A stretch of DNA of 14,705 nt, taken from the NCBI GenBank assembly GCA_964349045.1, contig CAYGFI010000123.1, forward strand, positions 1 to 14,705, in the 5' to 3' direction. How positions within the stretch are numbered: position 1 is the stretch's first letter; each line of letters opens with the position of its first letter. The notes below the pieces were generated by a model. That model made no database searches and had not been told where the DNA came from. It saw only the letters and a program-made list of their open reading frames with translations. Both the position numbers and the translations under genes were made by a program. Source of the DNA: JACJXF01 sp964349045. GTDB taxonomy: Bacteria; Bacteroidota; Bacteroidia; Bacteroidales; GCA-2748055. This document shows positions 8,584 through 14,705 of the stretch, piece by piece.

Positions 8584-10077
8584 TTAATACCCTTCTGTTT
8601 GAATAAGTTTTCCATCACTTACATCAATAGCATATTGCGGTACCGGCAATAAATGTGAAGGTCCGGGGATTTTTCCAGCATCAATCAACGCCTGGGGCCA
8701 TTTACCAAATCTTACCAGGTCAAGGCGACGGGTTCCTTCAAATATCAGTTCCCAGCCCCGTTCTCTGAGGATTGCTTCATTAAATGCATCTTTATTTGCG
8801 ATATCCGTTGAACTCAGGTTGTCAATACCGGACCGGTTTCTTACCTCGTTAACAAATCCAATAGCTGCTTCTGTCGGGCCATTGTTATTGTTATTGATTG
8901 CTTCTGCCATCATAAGAAGAACGTCGGCGTATCGAAGGATGACCACATCATTGCCCTGGTATTGAGGGCCGTCTTCATCGGGATATTTTCTCAGGACAGC
9001 TCCAGGCATGTTGTTCCTGTCGTATTTCTTTCCGAATGCAGTGGTATAGGATGTGCGGATGATATCTCTTCTTATATCAATAGTATCGTATGTGTCATAA
9101 TAGTCCCAGTTAACCGCAAAAACGCCCACACCTGGTCCCCAGCCGGTTCCGGTAGATAAACCGGGCATATTGTTCGGGTAACAGTAATAGCTCCATGCAT
9201 TGAAGTTCCCCTGGTAGTTTTCACCGGTTGAGCCCTCATCGCAGGATACTGCCCAGATTGTTTCATTATTTTTTTCTGTAGCGGAACGGAATAGGCTCGC
9301 ATAATCACCTACCAGGGTGTATCCCATGCCGAGCAAGGTATTTCCAACTGTTATTGCATCTGACCATTTCTTTTGCTGCAGATGATGCCGCATCAGAATT
9401 CCCAGGGCAAGACCTTTGTTAAATCGGCCATATTCCGAAGGTTTTTCAGGAAGATTCTCAGCTGCATATTGCAGATCCGCAGTTATTGCATCTGCAAAAA
9501 ATGACTCAGAGGGCCTGGTTTGATCAGCTTCAGCATTGGTGCCAATCAGATTTGCATCCAGGATCACCGCAACGGGACCATACATGTGAAGGAGGAAAAA
9601 CATGGTCCATCCCCGCGACATTCTTACTTCGGCCATTAGCCTGTTCTTGGTATCATCCCTTATAGTCTCAGACTTCTCAAGGTCATTAAGCATCTTAGTC
9701 ATTTGAGTAACAAAACGCACTTTCTCATAATGACTTGATTTCCACTGAACCCTTAAAAAGGTAAAGTCAGCTTTGCTGAATCCTTCCCATAAACCTCCCC
9801 AATTGGTAAATGTTCTGAACTGATCACAACATAAATCATTCATGGCCAGATGTCCGTATTCGGGACTAAAGAACATATTTTCATAGGATACCCCCGGATA
9901 GCCCCATTTTGATCCAAACGGGCGATAGCAATCCAGTGCGTACAATTCAAATTCATCATCTGTTTTCGGGAAATTCATCGGGGAAAGAACACCTGTAATC
10001 TGGGGATCGAAATCAGATTCACAACTGCTTGCCAGCAACCCTGTGATTGCAACTATATATATTAGTATATTTTTCAT
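8584..10077 (-). CDS. SusD-like outer-membrane substrate-binding lipoprotein
   Basis: A 497-residue SusD/RagB family protein that caps the SusC-like pore on the cell surface and binds oligosaccharides for import. The N-terminus is a lipoprotein signal peptide with lipobox LASSC. The lipidated Cys19 is followed by the acidic residues ESDFD, compatible with a surface-export signal of Bacteroidota lipoproteins. SusD hallmarks include MSRGWTMFFLLHMYGPVAVI (153-172), LRYADVLLMMAEA (381-393), VRNRSGI (412-418), RERGWELIFEGTRRLDLVRF (438-457) and the C-terminal HLLPVP...QTEGY. Length is typical. Tyr and Trp are plentiful in 280-330, where loop residues often line the glycan site, but I cannot assign contacts. 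The start is 21 bp after the susC-like stop, so the two form an operon pair. The partner genes make beta-1,4-galactan fragments the likely cargo. Confidence 0.95.
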   Translation of the reverse strand: MKNILIYIVAITGLLASSCESDFDPQITGVLSPMNFPKTDDEFELYALDCYRPFGSKWGYPGVSYENMFFSPEYGHLAMNDLCCDQFRTFTNWGGLWEGFSKADFTFLRVQWKSSHYEKVRFVTQMTKMLNDLEKSETIRDDTKNRLMAEVRMSRGWTMFFLLHMYGPVAVILDANLIGTNAEADQTRPSESFFADAITADLQYAAENLPEKPSEYGRFNKGLALGILMRHHLQQKKWSDAITVGNTLLGMGYTLVGDYASLFRSATEKNNETIWAVSCDEGSTGENYQGNFNAWSYYCYPNNMPGLSTGTGWGPGVGVFAVNWDYYDTYDTIDIRRDIIRTSYTTAFGKKYDRNNMPGAVLRKYPDEDGPQYQGNDVVILRYADVLLMMAEAINNNNNGPTEAAIGFVNEVRNRSGIDNLSSTDIANKDAFNEAILRERGWELIFEGTRRLDLVRFGKWPQALIDAGKIPGPSHLLPVPQYAIDVSDGKLIQTEGY

Positions 10078-10098
10078 ATTCGCTTAGAATTAAGTTGG

Positions 10099-13000
10099 TT
10101 AGAAATTTGCTTTAACACCTATTGAATATGTCCTTGTCATTGGATAGGGAGCTGGTCCGCCTTTTATTGCTGCGGCCTGAATTTCAGGGTCAACTCCTGG
10201 GAATTTCGTAATGATAAAAGCGTTTTGAACATCGAAAAATACCCTCAATTGGTTGACAAATTGGGATAATTTTGCAAAGTCGAAATTATATCCTAAGGTT
10301 ATATTCCTGCAACGGATGAAATCTCTTTTTGCCAACCGGGTATCAATTCCGGCATTCAAACCTTGCACTGTACTTTCATTGTAGGCTGCACCAGGGAGTG
10401 TTCCGCCGGGGTTAGAAGTACTCCAGGCATCCTTTATCCTTGAGGTTCCACTTTGGTTACTGGCTAAAAATCCTAATGGATCTCCCCACTGGCTTGTGTA
10501 ATCATTTCCCCAGGCACCAAATTGTCCGTAGAAGAATATACCAAGGTCATAATTTCTATAGCGGAAATTGTTTCCAAAACCAATGATAGCCTTGGGTATT
10601 CCTGAGTATTTTCTGATATCCTCGTTTGTTAATAAGCTATCCTGGTCCTGGTCAACGAATATTGGTGAACCAGGTTTTAATGCACCTGTCGGCTGGTGTG
10701 CCGGTAAAGGGCCGTCAGCATTAAAGATGCCTTTTGTCTCATATACATAAATGGTTCCTATGGGATCTTCCAAATCTCCACCATGAGGAACCGGATCATT
10801 TGGAAATCGTTCTATCCAGCGATTGGTAAAATGAGTAAAGTTGAAGTTGGTTGTCCAGGTGAAATATTGACTGGTGACCGGGTATGCAGACAGATTTATT
10901 TCGTAACCGGATCTTTTTTGATGGCCGCCATTTAGGGGTATTGTGGGTAACAACGAAAGTTGGTCTGTGGTTGCCCGGATATTCATACGTGTGCGTTCTT
11001 CACTAAATATGTCGAAAGAACCGGAAATTATCCTGTCGAAGAACTCGAAATCCAATCCGAAGTTGAGAGTTTTATTAATTGGCCATTTAAAATCCGGATT
11101 GTCAAGTTGCGTCAGATAGTAAGGTATGTAAATATTTGCCCCATTATTAAAGGATATTGCCGTCAGACCGGGACTATAAATTCCATACGCCAATTCACCC
11201 GGTCGCTCTCCTGTTAATCCGTAGCTGATTCTTGGTTTCAAAAGATTTATCGATTTGATTTCAGAGAAAAACTGCTCATTCGATAACTTCCATGCAAAAG
11301 AGACGGAGGGGAAATTTTGGTACTTATTTTCAGGGAAGAATCTATCGGCTCCGTCCCTTCGAAGTACTGCCGATACAACATAGCGATCTGCGAAATCGAA
11401 ATTACTTCTTATAAAAAATGACCGGAATTCAGCGCCGCCGCGGTATGAGCCTATCGTTTTGGGCCCTGTTGCCTGGCCAACACCATCGATATTTATGGCA
11501 TCGGGGATATCCGAAGATTCCACGCTCAGGCCTGACCAGTCTTCCGGGTAGCGTCCAACCCCGGTAACGGCATCGATTTTAAGAAAAGAACCAATTTCTT
11601 TTTTATAAGAAAGGGTTGCTTCCATGGTCTGGTTTTGCCGCCGGTCTTCTGAAATAGACACGCGCGACTGATATAGCTGAAACCAGAATACATTGGAAGG
11701 CACAAAGAAATTCCTTAATGCGTGTTCATTGTTGTTACCATAAGAAAGCCTGGCGGTAAGGGTTTTAGGTATTATATTAATATCAAGGGCCAGGTTGGCA
11801 AATACACTTTGGAATTGAGTTTTATCCATAATTTCGAGTAAGGAAACCGGGTTCCCGGTCAGGCTAAACAATGAATAACTGCCGAATTCATCATATACCG
11901 GGACATAGGAAGGGTAGGCGATCGCTGCCTGTAATGCATTGAATCCCTGTGAACCAGATCCGCCTGTTTGCCAGCCAGCCTGCGGATTGGAATAATTGTT
12001 ACGGCTTAAACTGAATATTGTATTTAATGTCAGATATTTATTTAAATCTATGCTTAAGTTCATTCTCCCTGTATATCTTCTAAGGTCCGATTGTTCAACA
12101 GTTCCAATCTGATTAAAATAACTACCCGAAAAATAATATTTAACTTTTTCAGACCCTCCGCTTAAGGTCAATGCATGGTTGTCGATGCTTCCGTTGCGAA
12201 GGACCTGATCTAACCAATCTGTACCTTCCCCGGCATTTTGAATCTGCTCTTCCGAAAATGGAACAGAATAGCCTGAGAGGTTAGCAGGGTTGGTACCAAA
12301 TGGTTCCATATTTTTATCAGAGAGATATTTATCATAGTTGAGCTGATTGAAATAGGTCATATATTCAGTGGCATTCAATGGCTCCAGGTATTTAAGGTTT
12401 TGTATTACCGAGCGGTTACCCTCATAGATGACAGCCATTCTTCCGGATTTACCTTTTTTTGTGGTGATCAACATTACCCCATTACCTGCACTAACTCCGT
12501 ATATGGATGCGCTGGCATCCTTCAGGATCTCGATGGATTCAATATCAGAGGGGTTCAGGCCAGCAAGCATACCACGATTGACCCCTTGTAACTCTACACT
12601 CCCGTTATCAGGCTCCAGGGGTCTGTTAGGATAGATTACTCCATCGACAACGAGGAGGGGAGAACCTTTTCCACGGATTGAAATACTTATGTTCCCACCA
12701 GGTTGAGAGCTGTTTATGTTTGTTTGAAGACCTGCTGCCCTGCCAAGTAAAAGCTCGGGGATACTGTTATTGGCCGAAGATGGAATCTTAGCAGGATCTA
12801 TCTTTACAACCGAGGTGGAAAGATCCCTCCTGTTGACGGTACCATAACCGATAACCACCACTTCCTCAAGAGATCTTAAATCACTTACTAATTCAACGTC
12901 AACAACCGAAGGGCCATTAACCTCAATATTTTGGGTTTTATAACCAATGTAAGAAAATGAAAGCACAACATCAGTCTCTGGAATTTCTATGGAATAATTT

Positions 13001-13485
13001 CCGCTGAGGTCGGAGATTACCCCTATCGTTGTTCCCTGAACGGTAATATTGACACCGGGAAGGGGAATTTTGGTTTCTGCATCTTTAATCCTTCCCTTAA
13101 CAATTAATTGCTGGATGAATTCCTTATTGGTTATCACAATTAAATTATCACCCAAATTTTTGAAAGAAAGGTCAGTATTTTCAAAGGCACGTTCCAGGAA
13201 TTCCAGAACAGGTTCTTCCTTTGCATAGATGGATACAAACTTTCCATCCAATGTTTCATCCCGGAACAGGAATTTTACACTTGTGGTTTTTTCCAACATG
13301 GAAATAACTTCATGAAGGGGGGAATTCGTAAGGGATAAGGTTACTTTCTCAGTTTGCGAGTAAGTAATGGCATTCACCTGGAGCATCCCGAAAACCAATA
13401 AAAAAGTTGAGATTTTCATAATCCTGATAATTTTTACCATGGTTTTTTCCAGCTTGTTTGAGTGGGAAAATGATGGATTATTCAT
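10099..13485 (-). CDS. SusC-like TonB-dependent outer-membrane transporter with STN signalling domain
   Basis: A 1128-residue importer that moves oligosaccharides across the outer membrane using TonB energy. The first ~44 residues form a long signal peptide (n-region to about 20, hydrophobic ISTFLLVFGMLQVNA, cut near TYSQ). An STN (secretin/TonB N-terminal) domain follows at about 48-118. A carboxypeptidase-D regulatory-like beta-sandwich lies at about 127-200 (VKGRIKDAETKIPLPGVNI, SDLSGNYSI, SYIGYKTQ). The TonB box/plug region begins at EEVVVIGYGTVNRRDLSTSV (207-226), with SIRGKGSPLLVVDGV in the plug (269-283). The rest is a 22-strand-type barrel ending in an aromatic residue (IGVKANF). The STN domain is the part known to talk to FecR-type anti-sigma factors, and such a gene lies directly upstream. 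Internal Met codons at 13440 and 13419 are possible starts. I keep 13485 because STN-type SusC proteins often carry this extended n-region. Family call is very secure; substrate is inferred from the galactanase genes. Confidence 0.95.
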   Translation of the reverse strand: MNNPSFSHSNKLEKTMVKIIRIMKISTFLLVFGMLQVNAITYSQTEKVTLSLTNSPLHEVISMLEKTTSVKFLFRDETLDGKFVSIYAKEEPVLEFLERAFENTDLSFKNLGDNLIVITNKEFIQQLIVKGRIKDAETKIPLPGVNITVQGTTIGVISDLSGNYSIEIPETDVVLSFSYIGYKTQNIEVNGPSVVDVELVSDLRSLEEVVVIGYGTVNRRDLSTSVVKIDPAKIPSSANNSIPELLLGRAAGLQTNINSSQPGGNISISIRGKGSPLLVVDGVIYPNRPLEPDNGSVELQGVNRGMLAGLNPSDIESIEILKDASASIYGVSAGNGVMLITTKKGKSGRMAVIYEGNRSVIQNLKYLEPLNATEYMTYFNQLNYDKYLSDKNMEPFGTNPANLSGYSVPFSEEQIQNAGEGTDWLDQVLRNGSIDNHALTLSGGSEKVKYYFSGSYFNQIGTVEQSDLRRYTGRMNLSIDLNKYLTLNTIFSLSRNNYSNPQAGWQTGGSGSQGFNALQAAIAYPSYVPVYDEFGSYSLFSLTGNPVSLLEIMDKTQFQSVFANLALDINIIPKTLTARLSYGNNNEHALRNFFVPSNVFWFQLYQSRVSISEDRRQNQTMEATLSYKKEIGSFLKIDAVTGVGRYPEDWSGLSVESSDIPDAINIDGVGQATGPKTIGSYRGGAEFRSFFIRSNFDFADRYVVSAVLRRDGADRFFPENKYQNFPSVSFAWKLSNEQFFSEIKSINLLKPRISYGLTGERPGELAYGIYSPGLTAISFNNGANIYIPYYLTQLDNPDFKWPINKTLNFGLDFEFFDRIISGSFDIFSEERTRMNIRATTDQLSLLPTIPLNGGHQKRSGYEINLSAYPVTSQYFTWTTNFNFTHFTNRWIERFPNDPVPHGGDLEDPIGTIYVYETKGIFNADGPLPAHQPTGALKPGSPIFVDQDQDSLLTNEDIRKYSGIPKAIIGFGNNFRYRNYDLGIFFYGQFGAWGNDYTSQWGDPLGFLASNQSGTSRIKDAWSTSNPGGTLPGAAYNESTVQGLNAGIDTRLAKRDFIRCRNITLGYNFDFAKLSQFVNQLRVFFDVQNAFIITKFPGVDPEIQAAAIKGGPAPYPMTRTYSIGVKANF

Positions 13486-13528
13486 AATTTTGGAAGATTT
13501 TAGATTCCATACTAAAATTAATTCTTGT

Positions 13529-13560
13529 TAGCTGGTAGATGTTGCAGCATTTACCAGCTA
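13529..13560. repeat. Inverted repeat in the fecR-like/susC-like spacer
   Basis: Perfect 9-bp arms TAGCTGGTA (13529-13537) and TACCAGCTA (13552-13560) surround a 14-base centre that is itself nearly self-complementary (ATG...CAT). On the plus strand the stem runs into six T (13561-13566), which would suit a terminator for antisense transcripts. On the minus strand, the direction of the genes, the sequence after the stem (ACAAGAATTAATTTT) is only loosely U-rich. It may weakly end the regulator transcript, form a leader structure in front of the susC-like gene, or be a dyad binding site. The 126-bp spacer (13486-13611) holds nothing else I can support. Confidence 0.6.
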
Positions 13561-13611
13561 TTTTTTCACAGTTTTCGCAGTTCTTTTAGTTTTCAGTAGT
13601 TTTCAAATCAT

Positions 13612-14705
13612 TTAGTTAATTAATTGAGTTTTCTTATGGTTTATTGTAATTATGTTCTTATTAATTGTGAAATGAAATGGATAGGTATAGCTCAAAGCAT
13701 TTAATGCCTGCTCAACGGTCTCATTTTCGAAGGTACCCGTAAATGAATATTTCCTAAGGTCCTCGTTTTTAAGTATTATTTCAACCCCATACCATCGTTC
13801 CATCAGTTTGATCAAATCTTCAATGCTTTTTCTCCGGAATGTCAGCCGGTTATCCTTCCAGGCTGTATTTGCATCTATGCTTTCTGCTTTTTTTGTGTCA
13901 GCAGCTTTTAATTGTTCTTTCTGAGGTATCTTCTGATGAATTTCATTTTGAGGACCAGGTGTAATAACCTTAAACTGGCCGGTTTCTTTTATGAATGTAG
14001 CTATCTCATTTGGCTTAATGGATACGGTTTTTGTAACAAATCCATTCTTATCCAATGTTTCTAAACTTACAGATCCTTTCAACAGTGTAGTTTCAACAAT
14101 ATTTTCATCGGAGAAAGACTTAACATTAAATGAAGTTCCAAAAACCTTTATCTGGATGGTAGATGTTTTTACAACCATTGGAATGTCACCTCTATGCTTT
14201 ACATCAAAGTATGCTTCTCCTTCAAGATAAACTTCGCGGGAATGAGTTAAAAATTGAGAGGAATATTTAAGGGTGGTTCCGGAGTTTAGCCATACTTTGG
14301 TGCTATCAGGTAAAACAAGAAATGATTTCGATCCGTTGGGGACTGAAAATTCAGTAAATCTTTCCGTTAATTCTTCAACAGGTTCTGATTTATGAAAGGG
14401 CAATATAGCAGTGATTCCCGCAGTAATTAAAACAACTGCAGCATACTTAAGAATGGAATAAAATATTTTTTTCCTTGAATTTAAATATATATTATTCCCA
14501 GGAATCGTTATGCTTTCCATAAGTTTATTAAAAGAAATATTCCTTTGTGTTTCACTGCTACTTTCCGAATGATCCCAGATTTTGGAGAGATAAGGATCCA
14601 ATGATCCATTGTCTGAAGAATTAAGCAATTCGGAAAACTGGTGAAGTTCTTCTTTGTTGATAGTCTTTTGAACAAATTTTTTAAGAAGTTCTGTTATTTC
14701 AATCG
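13612..14705 (-). CDS. FecR-like anti-sigma factor (N-terminus beyond right edge)
   Basis: An inner-membrane regulator of the FecR family; 363 in-frame residues are visible and no stop occurs before the window edge. The visible N-terminal part (EITELLKKFV, then INKEELHQFSELL) is the helical cytoplasmic segment that in this family binds an ECF sigma factor. The TTG at 14626-14628 lies inside this conserved helix and is not a real start. One transmembrane helix follows at visible residues about 78-103 (YSILKYAAVVLITAGITAIL). The periplasmic FecR domain lies at about 117-217 (PNGSKSFLVLPDSTKVWLNS, YLEGEAYFDV, VFGTSFNV). After a Lys/Gln-rich linker comes a DUF4974-type, STN-like C-terminal domain at about 285-355 (SIEDLIKLMERWYGVEI, FTGTFENETVEQAL). 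Next downstream is a SusC-like transporter with an STN domain, its likely signalling partner. A sigma-70 ECF gene is expected just past 14705. The family assignment is very secure; control of this locus by it is inference from position. Confidence 0.95.
   Translation of the reverse strand, partial: IEITELLKKFVQKTINKEELHQFSELLNSSDNGSLDPYLSKIWDHSESSSETQRNISFNKLMESITIPGNNIYLNSRKKIFYSILKYAAVVLITAGITAILPFHKSEPVEELTERFTEFSVPNGSKSFLVLPDSTKVWLNSGTTLKYSSQFLTHSREVYLEGEAYFDVKHRGDIPMVVKTSTIQIKVFGTSFNVKSFSDENIVETTLLKGSVSLETLDKNGFVTKTVSIKPNEIATFIKETGQFKVITPGPQNEIHQKIPQKEQLKAADTKKAESIDANTAWKDNRLTFRRKSIEDLIKLMERWYGVEIILKNEDLRKYSFTGTFENETVEQALNALSYTYPFHFTINKNIITINHKKTQLIN

Noticed and set aside
8301..8606. 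A 101-codon plus-strand open frame overlapping the GH53 start and susD-like end.
   Set aside because: It is antisense to two secure genes, shows no recognisable motif and has shadow-like composition. Other short plus-strand frames in the window fail the same way.
8881..8900. ATT/GTT-type repeats encoding Asn runs in the susD-like gene (and similar near 5600 in the ConA-like gene).
   Set aside because: Short Asn-codon runs are common in AT-rich genomes; trinucleotide changes would stay in frame, so there is no evidence of a switch.
13512..13520. A TAATTTTA box on the minus strand resembling the Bacteroidota -7 element (TAnnTTTG) upstream of the SusC-like gene.
   Set aside because: It has one mismatch and no TTG at the expected -33 spacing, so it is too weak to call a promoter.
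1..14705. CRISPR arrays, tRNA or rRNA genes, riboswitches, and phage or plasmid genes.
   Set aside because: I saw no spaced direct repeats, no cloverleaf or rRNA-like sequence and no such gene products. All spacers are under 130 bases.

Overview
The window looks like Bacteroidota (Bacteroidetes) chromosome, probably an environmental or gut-type anaerobe. The reasons are an adjacent SusC/SusD pair, a FecR-type anti-sigma factor with a DUF4974-like C-terminus, type IX secretion (T9SS) C-terminal sorting domains on two proteins, AT-rich spacers, and start codons without clear Shine-Dalgarno sequences. I cannot narrow the genus from sequence alone.

All genes are on the minus strand, so the biological order runs from the right edge to the left. 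(1) 14705-13612: a FecR-like anti-sigma regulator whose N-terminus lies beyond the window. (2) A 126-bp spacer with a 9-bp inverted repeat. (3) 13485-10099: a SusC-like TonB-dependent transporter with an N-terminal signalling (STN) domain. (4) 10077-8584: a SusD-like lipoprotein. (5) 8546-6441: a GH53 endo-beta-1,4-galactanase with two tandem CBM-like modules and a T9SS sorting domain. (6) 6403-5504: a small T9SS-exported concanavalin-A-like protein, probably a glycan binder. (7) 5487-5454: a strong intrinsic terminator. (8) 5374-2783: a large clan GH-A glycosidase of uncertain family. (9) 2776-377: a GH35 beta-galactosidase. (10) 343-1: the 3' half of an IS5/IS1182-type transposase, 5'-truncated and running off the left edge.

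Together these form a polysaccharide utilization locus aimed at beta-1,4-galactan, such as pectic galactan or type I arabinogalactan. In the inferred model, the cell-surface or released GH53 cuts the polymer. The small ConA-like protein and SusD capture galacto-oligosaccharides, and SusC imports them. Two periplasmic exo-type enzymes (GH35 and the GH-A protein, both with simple signal peptides and no sorting domain) finish the hydrolysis. The STN domain of SusC and the FecR-like protein form a trans-envelope signalling route to an ECF sigma factor, which is expected just past the right edge.

The terminator between (6) and (8) suggests two expression tiers: an uptake/endo-hydrolase unit (susC-susD-GH53-ConA) and an exo-hydrolase unit (GH-A enzyme-GH35). 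I see no tRNA, rRNA, CRISPR array or complete mobile element, and no gene-free stretch longer than 130 bases. I did not find a clearly new biological system. The least conventional elements are the small T9SS-exported protein in the surface-binding-protein slot, the unassigned GH-A enzyme, and the modular GH53 with three long homopolymer tracts.
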